NCBI GenBank assembly: GCA_028292435.1
Contig: JAQGMI010000060.1
Coordinates: 62,001 to 126,000, forward strand
Length of the DNA stretch: 64,000 bases
Source of the DNA: Betaproteobacteria bacterium
GTDB lineage: Bacteria; Pseudomonadota; Gammaproteobacteria; Burkholderiales; SG8-41
Reading direction: 5' to 3'
Made by a program: the position numbers and the translations under genes. Of the stretch, positions 54,863-63,768 are shown piece by piece; within the stretch, counting starts at the first letter, position 1; each line of letters begins with the position of its first letter. The notes below the pieces were generated by a model, which was not told the origin of the DNA, ran no database searches, and saw only the letters and a list, made by a program, of their open reading frames with translations.

Positions 54863-54890
54863 TCGTTTTTACCGCTCGTTTGGAGGTGCC

Positions 54891-55298
54891 ATGATCACCG
54901 GATTGAGTCATGTATCTATCGTCGTACCAAACCTGGAAGCGGCGGCGCGTGAGCTTGAAGCGAAATACCGGCTCAAGATCGGCGCGATCAAGGTCAACGA
55001 AGAGCAGGGCGTGCGCATGGCTTATGTCCAGCTCTCGAACGCCAGAATAGAACTCATGGAACCGTCGGGTGACGAATCGCCGGTCGCCAAATTTTTGCAG
55101 CGCAATCCGCACGGCGGCATTCACCACTTCAGCCTTGAGGTGGACGACATGGTATCGACCAAGGGCGAGATCGAGCGTCAGGGCACGCGGCTGCTCGGCG
55201 ATGGCAACCAGAAAAACGTCGACGGTGAAAAAATCGCGTTCGTTCATCCGCGCGATTTTCTGGGCGCTCTGGTCGAACTCGAAGAACACGGCCACTGA
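54891..55298 (+). CDS. VOC-family protein, methylmalonyl-CoA epimerase-like
   Basis: Small vicinal-oxygen-chelate protein of 135 residues. GLSHVSIVVPNLEAAARELE holds the first metal-ligand histidine; ARIELMEPSGDESPVAKFLQ and NPHGGIHHFSLEVDDMV give the later Glu/His ligands; AFVHPRDFLGALVELEEHGH ends it. The pattern matches methylmalonyl-CoA epimerase. It follows the CoA-transferase gene by 28 bases, which supports a CoA-ester role. Confidence 0.87.
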   Translation: MITGLSHVSIVVPNLEAAARELEAKYRLKIGAIKVNEEQGVRMAYVQLSNARIELMEPSGDESPVAKFLQRNPHGGIHHFSLEVDDMVSTKGEIERQGTRLLGDGNQKNVDGEKIAFVHPRDFLGALVELEEHGH

Positions 55299-55311
55299 CC
55301 GCGCTGCCAGC

Positions 55312-55806
55312 GTGAAGACCGCACGCAATGTTGTCGGAACGATTTTCGCTGTCGCCTTGCTCGCGCTTGCTGCCTGCGCGAGCAACGCCCAGGTAGTCGA
55401 CCATGCATTCAGTTTCGATACGCGCTATGACGATCAGGACGGCGAAGTGCTCGACTACCGCTACGGCGATTCGAAGCTGCCGGTCCGCGCGCCCGAAGCG
55501 TCCGCGGCGGCGGGCAAGCCGGTCTATCAAAGCAATGTGCGCGGGCCGATGCGGCGCGGCGAGTTTCTGTACGTCAAGTGGCGCAACAAAGTCAGCGGAC
55601 AAGTCTACGAAGACACAGTTGATCTGCGCCAGCGACTGCCGGCGAATATGCACGACTATCGAATCCATTTCACGGTCAAAGGCCCGCAGCTTTCCGTGTA
55701 TTTGATAGCGCCCAAGCCGCGGCCGCCGGATGCGCAGTCCACCGGCCCCCGCATGTATCGCGACCTGGAAACCACACGGATCTATCCCGACGCGATGAAG
55801 CAGTAA
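55312..55806 (+). CDS. Putative small lipoprotein
   Basis: Protein of 164 residues from GTG 55312. The leader KTARNVVGTIFAVALLALAA ends in a lipobox L-A-A-C (ACASNAQ). The mature part contains FDTRYDDQDGEVLDYRYGDS, RRGEFLYVKWRNKVSGQVYE, and an arginine/proline-rich end with TGPRMYRDLETTRIYPDAMK. No family recognised. The nearby DUF2235 gene starts 23 bases after it, so an envelope role linked to that protein is possible (inference). Confidence 0.72.
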   Translation: MKTARNVVGTIFAVALLALAACASNAQVVDHAFSFDTRYDDQDGEVLDYRYGDSKLPVRAPEASAAAGKPVYQSNVRGPMRRGEFLYVKWRNKVSGQVYEDTVDLRQRLPANMHDYRIHFTVKGPQLSVYLIAPKPRPPDAQSTGPRMYRDLETTRIYPDAMKQ

Positions 55807-55829
55807 AACGATTGAAGAAGGAGACGGCC

Positions 55830-56819
55830 ATGACACGCTTAGTAGATCTCGGTCCAACGCTTCAGCAAAGCGTCCTTGAAACGGCGCGCAAGCAAGTCCA
55901 AGCCATTGTGTCGGCTGCCCGCGCCGGCGCAGTCGCAACGAATAATCAGTTCGTCTTTTTTGCCGCGTTCGACGGCACCAACAACGATCTGACGACCGAT
56001 GGCCACGGACAAAACACGAATGTGGCCCAACTGTTTCTTCAGGCGCAGGCAGCGCAGCAAAACAATCCCGATCTTGACGCCAATTACTACCCGGGTCCCG
56101 GCACTAAAGGCACGTTGTCAAAATCCGACTGGCTCAATTCGCAGGTGACGAAGCAGGTCATCAAGACGGCGGAGAACGCTTACGACGACTTTGCGCGAAG
56201 CGCGTCCGCATGGCTCGAGTCGCATCCGGGTGGTGCCGTGAACGTCGCGTTGACTTCGTTCAGCCGCGGCATCGCATCCGCGGCGATTTTCACGCAGTTG
56301 CTGAACCAGAAAGGTTTGACAGATCCGGCGACGCAAAACAAGGTTTTGATCGCACCGGGTCAAGTCAAGGTTGCTGCGGGCGTAATTTTCGATCCGGTGG
56401 CGACGGGCGTGACCGCCAACATCGCTTTCGCGCCCAACGTCAGCAATGTCGTCAATGTCCGCGCGCAGGACGATTACCGTCAGCTGTTCAAGGCCGTCGA
56501 TTACTCGAGGCAGGCCGGGGTGACGACGGTGCCGATGATCGGCAATCATTGCGACGTCGGCGGCGGCTACGATAACGGCATCGCGGCCTTGACGCTCCAG
56601 GCCGCGACTGATTTCTTTCGGAACTCCGGCATCGCGATCGGACCGGTTGCCGCGAACCGGCAGTTTACGGGTGTCGCTTCGATTGCGATTCACACCGAAC
56701 AGTTCGACGACAACGGGCAGCCGAAATGGGATGTCTATCCGCCGGGATTTTTGTCGGCGGTCATCAAGGATCCAAGTCCCCGGCTGGTCGATTCGAATAT
56801 CGTGATGACCGGCCGCTAA
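55830..56819 (+). CDS. DUF2235 (Tle1-like) alpha/beta hydrolase
   Basis: Protein of 329 residues with start ATG 55830 behind AAGGAGA. The N-terminal region FFAAFDGTNNDLTTDGHGQN and the nucleophile region ALTSFSRGIASAAIF match the DUF2235 phospholipase-like domain seen in type VI secretion effectors. The putative Asp/His appear in PMIGNHCDVGGGYDNGIAAL. Usual members have GFSRGA; here it is S-F-S-R-G-I-A, which keeps the serine. There is no signal peptide and no VgrG, PAAR or immunity-like gene next to it except the small lipoprotein upstream. Effector status is unproven. Confidence 0.8.
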   Translation: MTRLVDLGPTLQQSVLETARKQVQAIVSAARAGAVATNNQFVFFAAFDGTNNDLTTDGHGQNTNVAQLFLQAQAAQQNNPDLDANYYPGPGTKGTLSKSDWLNSQVTKQVIKTAENAYDDFARSASAWLESHPGGAVNVALTSFSRGIASAAIFTQLLNQKGLTDPATQNKVLIAPGQVKVAAGVIFDPVATGVTANIAFAPNVSNVVNVRAQDDYRQLFKAVDYSRQAGVTTVPMIGNHCDVGGGYDNGIAALTLQAATDFFRNSGIAIGPVAANRQFTGVASIAIHTEQFDDNGQPKWDVYPPGFLSAVIKDPSPRLVDSNIVMTGR

Positions 56820-56879
56820 AACCCGCGCGCCGTAATCCTGTCGCGCACCGGCGCGCGCAGAACGGATAAAATCCGTGCC

Positions 56880-57941
56880 ATGAATCCATCGTCCCGTACG
56901 AGCTCCGCCGCCGAATTGCAGGCGTTTATCCAGCGCGCGTTTGTCGCCATCGGTATTTCAGAAGCCGAAGCTGCCAGCATCGCTGAACTCATGACGCGCG
57001 CCGATGTGAATGGCGCCGAAGGGCACGGCGTGTTCCGGCTGCCGCAGTACATACGCCGCATCAAGGGCGGCGCCGTGAACATCAAACCGGAGATTCGCAT
57101 CGAACGCGAGGCGCCCGGCATGGCGCTGATCGACGGCGACAATGGCATGGGCCATCTCGTGATGCGTTTCGCCACCGAGCGCGCGATCGAAAAAGCAAAA
57201 AAGGCCGGCGTTGCATGGGTTGGCGTCAAGGCGAGCAACCACGCAGGACCGGCATCTCTATATGCGAGCATGCCGATCGAACACGACATGATTGGTTTGT
57301 ATCTCGCGGTTGGCAATGCAAACCATCTGGCGGCGTGGGGCGGTCTCGACATGCTGCTGTCGACCAATCCGATTGCAGTGGGCGTGCCGGCGGGTGCCGA
57401 GCCGCCGATCGTGCTCGATATGGCGACCACGGTCGCTGCGTACGGCAAAGTTAAAACCGCGGCGCAGCGCGGCGAGACGATGCCCGAAGGTTGGATGATC
57501 GATCGCATGGGCAAGGCGCTGACCGATCCCAAACGCGCCGGCGAAGGCTTGCTGTTGCCCATCGGCGGTTACAAGGGTTACGGATTAGCGCTGGTGTTTG
57601 GACTGCTCGCCGGCACGCTCAACGGCGCCGCGATGGGTCGCGATGTCGTCGACTTCAACAACGACGACACGACGCCGACCAATACCGGTCATGTGATTGT
57701 CGCAATCAACGTCGCGATGTTTCGCGAACTGACCGAGTTCAAAGCCAGTGTCGACCAGCTCGTGCGCGACATACGCAATTCAAAGCGTTTGCCCGGTGTC
57801 GATGCAATCCGGCTGCCCGGCGAGCAAAGTCATGCCAAACGTGAAGAACGCATGCGCCTCGGGATTCCGCTGCCTGCGCCGCTCGTTAAAAATCTCGAGC
57901 AACTCGCGGCGGAACTCAAAATCGACGCGCTTGGCAGCTAG
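56880..57941 (+). CDS. Ldh-family (malate/lactate/DpkA-type) dehydrogenase
   Basis: NAD(P)-dependent dehydrogenase of 353 residues of the type-2 malate/L-lactate family, which also includes delta1-piperideine/pyrroline-2-carboxylate reductase. Landmarks: EGHGVFRLPQYIRRIKGGAV, GVAWVGVKASNHAGPASLYA, STNPIAVGVPAGAEPPIVLD and LLPIGGYKGYGLALVFGLLA. The catalytic histidine is in EGHG. The PrdB-like selenoprotein gene begins 18 bases downstream, so the two are in one operon. Substrate is not determined; imino or keto acids are the family options. Confidence 0.9.
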   Translation: MNPSSRTSSAAELQAFIQRAFVAIGISEAEAASIAELMTRADVNGAEGHGVFRLPQYIRRIKGGAVNIKPEIRIEREAPGMALIDGDNGMGHLVMRFATERAIEKAKKAGVAWVGVKASNHAGPASLYASMPIEHDMIGLYLAVGNANHLAAWGGLDMLLSTNPIAVGVPAGAEPPIVLDMATTVAAYGKVKTAAQRGETMPEGWMIDRMGKALTDPKRAGEGLLLPIGGYKGYGLALVFGLLAGTLNGAAMGRDVVDFNNDDTTPTNTGHVIVAINVAMFRELTEFKASVDQLVRDIRNSKRLPGVDAIRLPGEQSHAKREERMRLGIPLPAPLVKNLEQLAAELKIDALGS

Positions 57942-57959
57942 GGCACGGAACGAATAAGC

Positions 57960-59180
57960 ATGGTGAGACTGGCTGATCTGCCCGATTGGGAACGCGAGCA
58001 CATGCTCGACAAGCTGAAAGGCCTCGAGTCGTTCAGCGGGCGACCGTGGGTCAAGCCGCCGCCGCTGGCCCGCTGCCGGATTGCAATCGTATCGACGGCC
58101 GGCCTGCATGCGCGCGGTGAGCGACCATTCGGACCAAGCGCGACCGCGACCGACTACCGCATCATTCCAGGCGATACCCCGGCGTCGGATCTCGTGATGA
58201 GTCATCAGTCGGTCAATTACGACCGCACTGGATTTCAGGAAGACCACAACGTGGCGTTCCCGCTTGACCGGTTGAATGAACTGGCGCGCGATGGCGTGAT
58301 TGGATCGGTTGCCGACTATCATTATTCGTTCATGGGCGCGGCGCCGATCCGCAAGCTCGAACCGAAGGCGCGCGAACTCGCGGGATTATTGAAGCAGGAC
58401 CGCGTCGATGCGGTGCTGCTGTGTCCGGTCTGACCGAACTGCACGTGCGCCGTGGGCGCACTCGGTCATTACCTCGAAGCGGCGGGTGTCGCGACAACCC
58501 AGATTTCGCTCGTGCGCGAACATACGGCAGCGATGCAGCCGCCGCGCGCCTTGTGGGTGCCCTTCATACTCGGGCGTCCGTTCGGCGTGCCGGGCGACGC
58601 TGCGTTTCAGCATCGCGTGCTGATCACCGCATTGAAACTGCTCGAATCTGACACCGGACCGGTGCTGGACGATTTTGCGGAAGAAGCGCCTCACACTGCG
58701 CCCGAGGAAGCCGAAGGCATCGCTTGCCCCGTGAGCTTTGAGCGCGCAATTGACAGCAGCGACCTTGTGGCCGCACTGGCGCGCGAAATTGAAGCGCTTG
58801 CGCCGTGGCACGATCTCGCCGCCAGGCGGCGCGCCCGCACGACCACCGGCTTGAGCGGCATGTCGATGGAAGACGCCGCGCGCTTCATCGGGTCGTATCT
58901 TCAGGCCTCGTCCGCACCGGTTTTGCCGCAGATGAACGCGGGCGAAAGCCTGAAGATCGTCTGCGACGATATTCGTGCCTATTACTACGAGGCCGCGGCG
59001 GCGCAACCCGGCAATCCGAACGCAGAAGCGGTATTGCGTTGGTTCTGGCGCGATACGGCGGCGGGCCGCGCGTTTCTTGCGTTACAGAAAATCTGCGCAG
59101 CGAGCGCCGATCCTTCGTTGCAGGTCTTCGGCGGAAATTCGCTCGTGCCGCGCGCCGTTATGCACGGCGACTTGGTCTAA
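57960..59180 (+). CDS. D-proline/glycine reductase component B-like selenoprotein
   Basis: Protein of 406 residues with TGA 58431-58433 read as Sec158. The N-terminal half matches the PrdB/GrdB family: CRIAIVSTAGLHARGERPFG, YRIIPGDTPASDLVMSHQ, DHNVAFPLDRLNELARDGVI and ADYHYSFMGAAPIR. It then reads VDAVLLCPV-U-PNCTCAVG, where family members have LL..x-U-x-x-C. The frame continues through PPRALWVPFILGRPFGVPGD. A C-terminal region of about 170 residues is extra compared with PrdB (about 240) and unrecognised. A 7-bp hairpin follows the TGA at good spacing. Cytosolic. No GrdA, PrdA or other reductase component is nearby. Confidence 0.88.
58445..58461 (+). promoter_or_regulatory. Candidate SECIS stem-loop of the PrdB-like gene
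   Basis: GTGCGCC (58445-58451) pairs perfectly with GGCGCAC (58455-58461) around the loop GTG, which starts 18 bases after the TGA and begins with G. Spacing equals that in E. coli fdhF. Confidence 0.72.
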
Positions 59181-59283
59181 ATCGCTTCTGACCGGGCGTG
59201 TAATACTTACACGCAGCCCCGATTTCCGCCGCATAGGGCAAAAATTCCGAGACGCAGGTCCGGGGTTTGTGTAGCGTGACGTC

Positions 59284-61863
59284 ATGATTCGCGTTTGCCT
59301 GGAAGGCAATCGCAGTGCGATGAAAACGCAAACGACCACCCCCCATCTCCTCAGCGCCGGCCACAGCGGCGGCAATGAGACCCGCATGCGCGGGACGCTC
59401 ATCGCGGTAGAACGCATGCCGGTCGGCTTGCTTTCGATTGTGCTTGCGTTAGTGTATTTCGCGCTCGCGAAGCTTTCATTGGCATTTGCCGTAGCGCCCG
59501 GTTATGCAACTGCCGTATGGCCGCCGTCCGGGCTGGCGGTCGCCGCGGCGCTGCTGTTCGGTAATCGCATCTGGCCCGGCGTCTGGCTCGGCGCAGCAGC
59601 GGTTAATTTCACGGTCGGTTCGTCATTCGTGGCGGCGGTTGCGGTCGGTAGCGGTAATACGCTCGAAGCGCTTGCCGCGGCAACGATGATCCGGCGATTC
59701 ATGGGCGTACCTTTCCGCTTCGAGCATGGCGAAGACGTCATCGTGTTCATGATGGCGGCGGCTTTGAGCGCGCTGATTGCGGCCGGCTTCGGCGTGGTGC
59801 CGATCACAGCGGGCAATAATCTCGGGCTCGAGGCCACGTTCGTCAATGCGTGGACATGGTGGCTTGGCGACGTCGCGGGCATCATTATTTTCGTGCCGCT
59901 GATTTTGAGCTGGAGCAGCACCGGCTCGCCCGCCTGGTCGCCGCCCGCGAAAGTGGAGCTCGTCTTGTTCGCGGTGCTGGTCCTGTTCGCGGCCTATCTT
60001 GCGTTCAGCGGCGGCGCGCGCTACTCCCAGCCCATCCCGCGCTCGTATCTGATGGTGCCGTTCGTGTTGTGGGGCGCGTTTCGCTTCGGCCAGCGCGAGA
60101 CAACGACGGCGGTTGCAGCTCTGTATGGTGTCGCGCTCTGGCATACGCTCGCCGGCAGCGGGCCGTTTGCGATGGCCGAGATGAATGCGTCGCTGCTTCT
60201 GCTGTTGACGTACACGATCGTCCTGCAAGGTATCGGCCTGGTCCTGAGCGCCGTCATCGGCGAGCGCAGCCGGGCGATGGCTCAGCTGCGCGAGGAGCGC
60301 GACGAACTGGAAACCCGGGTTCGCAGCCGCACGCTCGAACTCGAACATATCAACCGCGTGCTGAACCGCGACATCGTCGAGCGCGAAAAAGCCGAGCTCA
60401 GATTCAAACGGCTGCTTGAATCGGCGCCCGACGCCATGGTGATCATCGACAAGGACGGCAATGTCGTTCTCGTCAATTCGCAGGTTGAAAAGCTGTTCGG
60501 CTATCCGCGCCATGAACTGGTGAGCCGGCCGGCAGAAATGCTGTTGTCGCGCCGTTACCGGGCTGCGGACAATGAGAACGGCGCGCGTTACTTTCGCGAA
60601 ACGCAGGCACGGCCGATGGGCTCGGGCCTCGAGCTGCACGGCTTGCACCGTAAAGGCGACGAGTTTCCAATCGAGATCAGCGTCAGCCCGCTCGCGACCG
60701 AAGAGGGCACGCTGGTTGTGATCGCCATCCGCGACATCAGTGAGCGCAAACTGGCTGAAGCGACACGCGCGCGGCTCGCCGCGATCGTGGAATCATCGCA
60801 GGATGCAATTCTGAGCCGCGACTTGAGCGGTCGCGTGCTCTCGTGGAACGTCGGCGCCGAGCGCCTGTTCGGCTATACCGCGGCGGAAGTAATCGGTCGT
60901 GACCTCACCCTGGTGCCGCCGGAACGCACGGATGAGATCAGCGACAATCGGCGACTGATCAAGCAGGGATTGCAGGTTTCAAACTACCAGACCGTGCGGC
61001 TCGCCAAGGACGGGCGCAGGATCGATGTGTCGTTGAGCGGTTCGGCGGTCATGGACGACAACGGCAATATCATCGGCATGGCATCCATTTTGCGCGACAT
61101 TACGCCGTTGAAGCGCGCCGAGCAGGCGCTGCAGAAAGCGCACGACGATCTCGAGACGCGCGTCGCCGAGCGCACGGCGGAACTTTCGCGCATCAACGCC
61201 GAGCTTGAAAAATTTGCCTACATCGCCTCGCACGATCTGCAGGAGCCGCTGCGGACCGTCATCAATTTCTCCGACCTGCTGGAACGCCGCTACTCGGACA
61301 AGCTCGATGCGGACGGGCGCGAATTCATGGGATTTATCGTGAACGGTGTCGGGCGCATGCGGCGGCTCATCGACGATCTGCTTGAATTTTCGCGTATGGG
61401 GCAGGAGCGCGTCGTGCGCCAGACGGTCGATAGTGAGGCGGTGCTCGGGCAAGTGCTCGCAAATCTCGGGCAAAGTCTTGCCGAATGCGAAACAGTCGTC
61501 ACCCACGATTCGCTGCCGACGGTGCTCGCCGATCCCGGCCAGCTCGAGCAGTTACTGCAAAACCTCATCGGTAATGCGATCAAGTTTCGCAGCGCGGAAG
61601 CGCCGACAGTTCACATCGGCGTCGAAACGGAAGCCGCCGACTGGGTTTTTTCCGTGCGCGACAACGGCATCGGTCTCGATCCGCGTTTTGCCAACCGGAT
61701 TTTTGAAATGTTTCAGCGACTCCACGGGGCGAGCAAGTTCGCAGGCTCGGGCGTGGGTCTAGCGATTTGTAAAAAGATAGTCGAGCGGCATGCGGGCCGC
61801 ATCTGGGTAGAGTCGACGGAAGGCCACGGGGCGACGTTTTACTTCACGCTGCCGCGACAATGA
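59284..61863 (+). CDS. MASE1-PAS-PAS sensor histidine kinase
   Basis: Inner-membrane kinase of 859 residues (start ATG 59284; ATG 59320 is an alternative). A MASE1-type sensor with about eight helices fills residues 45-330 (LAKLSLAFAVAPGYATAVWP, YSQPIPRSYLMVPFVLWGAF). A coiled coil, PAS1 (APDAMVIIDKDGNVVLVNSQ) and PAS2 (SSQDAILSRDLSGRVLSWNV) follow. HisKA has the phospho-His in YIASHDLQEPLRTVINFSDL at about residue 650; the ATPase shows NLIGNAIKFR, DNGIGLDPRF and GSGVGLAICKKIVERHAG. The response regulator gene at 62075 is the likely partner. Confidence 0.93.
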   Translation: MIRVCLEGNRSAMKTQTTTPHLLSAGHSGGNETRMRGTLIAVERMPVGLLSIVLALVYFALAKLSLAFAVAPGYATAVWPPSGLAVAAALLFGNRIWPGVWLGAAAVNFTVGSSFVAAVAVGSGNTLEALAAATMIRRFMGVPFRFEHGEDVIVFMMAAALSALIAAGFGVVPITAGNNLGLEATFVNAWTWWLGDVAGIIIFVPLILSWSSTGSPAWSPPAKVELVLFAVLVLFAAYLAFSGGARYSQPIPRSYLMVPFVLWGAFRFGQRETTTAVAALYGVALWHTLAGSGPFAMAEMNASLLLLLTYTIVLQGIGLVLSAVIGERSRAMAQLREERDELETRVRSRTLELEHINRVLNRDIVEREKAELRFKRLLESAPDAMVIIDKDGNVVLVNSQVEKLFGYPRHELVSRPAEMLLSRRYRAADNENGARYFRETQARPMGSGLELHGLHRKGDEFPIEISVSPLATEEGTLVVIAIRDISERKLAEATRARLAAIVESSQDAILSRDLSGRVLSWNVGAERLFGYTAAEVIGRDLTLVPPERTDEISDNRRLIKQGLQVSNYQTVRLAKDGRRIDVSLSGSAVMDDNGNIIGMASILRDITPLKRAEQALQKAHDDLETRVAERTAELSRINAELEKFAYIASHDLQEPLRTVINFSDLLERRYSDKLDADGREFMGFIVNGVGRMRRLIDDLLEFSRMGQERVVRQTVDSEAVLGQVLANLGQSLAECETVVTHDSLPTVLADPGQLEQLLQNLIGNAIKFRSAEAPTVHIGVETEAADWVFSVRDNGIGLDPRFANRIFEMFQRLHGASKFAGSGVGLAICKKIVERHAGRIWVESTEGHGATFYFTLPRQ

Positions 61864-62074
61864 GCCGTAAATGCCGACAGCAACAAAATTGGCGAGTTCA
61901 ATGGGTTCATCGGTTTTTTTCCGCGCCGGCGTGCACTACGGCCTGTACCGGCGGCGTATCATGCAGTTAAATGACTGCTGGAGGCGAGTCTTTCGCCTGA
62001 TTACTGCAAGGTTCACCGGGGCCGCGGGCTGAATGGCGGCAGTGGAATGCGTGATTTAACGTGGAGGGATAGCC

Positions 62075-62782
62075 ATGTTAGCGCTCGATATCGGAAACTT
62101 GTCTGAATCACAGCTAAGTCGCGAAGCAGCCGGTCGCTGCGCGCGCTTCGGCACGGTAAAGCACATCAAGATTTTGTTGCCCGCGTCCCATCGCAGCTAT
62201 GCGATCGCGGCGGTAGAAATGTCGAACACCATCGAAGCGGAAAAATTGCGCGTCGGTCTCGGCGATTCCAAGATCGGCCCGGTTGTCATGATCAGGCTGG
62301 TGCCCGAGCAGGACTCTCGGCCTCAGGATGCCGCATCTCCCGATGAAGAACCGCTGCCGGACGTCCGGCGCGCGCGCGAACCGGTCGATATCCTGCTGGT
62401 CGAGGACGATCCCGCCGACGTGCGCATGACGCGCGAGGCGTTAAATGCCGCCGGTCTGCCGCATCGTCTGCATGTCGTGAACGACGGTTTGGAAGCCATT
62501 TCGTTCCTTTGCCGGACGCGGCAGTTCGATGCGGCGCCGCGGCCGCACGTCGTACTGGTCGATCTGAATCTGCCCAAAGTCAACGGTCATGAAGTGCTAC
62601 TGGAAATAAAAAGCAACGACGATCTGCGCGACATTCCGGTCATCGTGCTGACGTCGTCGCATGCGCAGCGCGATATTCGCCTGAGCTATCAGGCCGAAGC
62701 CGATTGGTTTGTGACCAAGCCGACCGGCCTCGATGCGTATGCGGACACCATGAAGCGCATTGAAAAGCTGATATTTCATTAG
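62075..62782 (+). CDS. Response regulator with an RRM-like N-terminal domain
   Basis: Protein of 235 residues. Residues 1-80 look like an RNA-recognition-motif fold: LDIGNLSESQLSREAAGRCA (RNP2-like), FGTVKHIKILLPASH, SYAIAAVEMSNTIEAEKLRV (RNP1-like), then GPVVMIRLVPE. After a linker the REC domain starts at about 105 (DILLVEDDPADVRMTREALN). The phospho-Asp lies in VLVDLNLPKVNGHEVLLEIK at about 163 and the lysine in FVTKPTGLDA. REC resembles Rcp1-type regulators. Its neighbour is the kinase gene 59284. The RRM-like call is by eye; a different alpha/beta fold is possible. Confidence 0.82.
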   Translation: MLALDIGNLSESQLSREAAGRCARFGTVKHIKILLPASHRSYAIAAVEMSNTIEAEKLRVGLGDSKIGPVVMIRLVPEQDSRPQDAASPDEEPLPDVRRAREPVDILLVEDDPADVRMTREALNAAGLPHRLHVVNDGLEAISFLCRTRQFDAAPRPHVVLVDLNLPKVNGHEVLLEIKSNDDLRDIPVIVLTSSHAQRDIRLSYQAEADWFVTKPTGLDAYADTMKRIEKLIFH

Positions 62783-63052
62783 CGCTTTGCGCCGGGACAT
62801 TGGGCGTCCCGCGACGTTCCTCCCTATGCAGTCGTCATGAATGCCGACCGTCGGGTTTCAGCGACAAGGTAAGTAGCTGACGCGCGACGTATTTGGCTTG
62901 CGCATCGGCGAATCGTCGGGATTAAGCGACACACCGGGCTCATGTACCACTCGGTTTACTGACTTCAAGCAATTGAATCTGCAGCGATAAGTCCATCTGG
63001 CACGGTGCTTGCGCCTGTTCCCCTTAAGTAGTGTCTTAGAGGAGATCGGCTT

Positions 63053-63709
63053 ATGCATTCGGCAATTCATCGGTTCGGCGTCGACAAACCGCAAACCACC
63101 CGGTATGTAAAACGCATGTTGCAAGTACTGGCAGCAGGCCTGTTGCTTGCGGCGGGTTCCGTCTTTGGTGCCGAAACCGCACCGGACGCGCTCGTCAAAT
63201 CGACCGCCGATGAAGTGCTGGCCGTCATCAAGCAGAACAAAGATAAGAGTGCGCTGCGCGAGATCGCCGAACAAAAAGTTGTGCCGCATTTTGATTTCAA
63301 GCGCATGACGCAGTCGGCGGTGGGAAGGGCATGGCGGGATGCGACGCCCGCGCAGCAGCAGGCGCTCGAGAACGGGTTTCGCACGCTGCTGGTTAACACT
63401 TATACCAACGCATTGAGCACAGCGGCGACTGGCAGCGAGGCGGTCGATGTTAAGCCGGTCAAAGTCGGGGCCGACCAGAACGAGGTCACCGTCAAAACAA
63501 CCATTAAAGATGCGAACAAACAGGTGATCCCGGTTGATTACCGGCTCGAGAAGTCAGCGGCCGGCTGGAAGGTAACCGACGTGGTCGTCGAGAACCTGAG
63601 TCTGGTAACTAATTACCGCAGCAATTTCGCGTCCGAAGTCTCGCGCTCCGGGATTGACGGTTTGATCAAGGCGCTCGAAGACAAGAACCGCACGGTGGCG
63701 AAAGGATAG
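63053..63709 (+). CDS. mlaC: MlaC/Ttg2D-like phospholipid transport protein
   Basis: Exported protein of 218 residues. The start ATG 63053 has GGAG eight bases upstream; ATG 63116 is an internal alternative that would begin right at the signal sequence (LQVLAAGLLLAAGSVFGAET). MlaC landmarks: VLAVIKQNKDKSALREIAEQ, VVPHFDFKRMTQSAVGRAW, YRLEKSAAGWKVTDVVVENL and NYRSNFASEVSRSGIDGLIK. It is the periplasmic shuttle between outer-membrane and inner-membrane Mla components. No mlaD, E or F genes are in the window, so it may be separate from the main operon. Confidence 0.9.
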   Translation: MHSAIHRFGVDKPQTTRYVKRMLQVLAAGLLLAAGSVFGAETAPDALVKSTADEVLAVIKQNKDKSALREIAEQKVVPHFDFKRMTQSAVGRAWRDATPAQQQALENGFRTLLVNTYTNALSTAATGSEAVDVKPVKVGADQNEVTVKTTIKDANKQVIPVDYRLEKSAAGWKVTDVVVENLSLVTNYRSNFASEVSRSGIDGLIKALEDKNRTVAKG

Positions 63710-63768
63710 CAGGCCCGGGCGGCTTGAATGCTGTAAGCACTCCGTAGTAAATCGAAAGGGGACTGTCA

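Noticed and set aside
62783..63052. Possible gene or RNA between the response regulator and mlaC
   Set aside because: No supported reading frame or clear hairpin was found in this 270-base gap.
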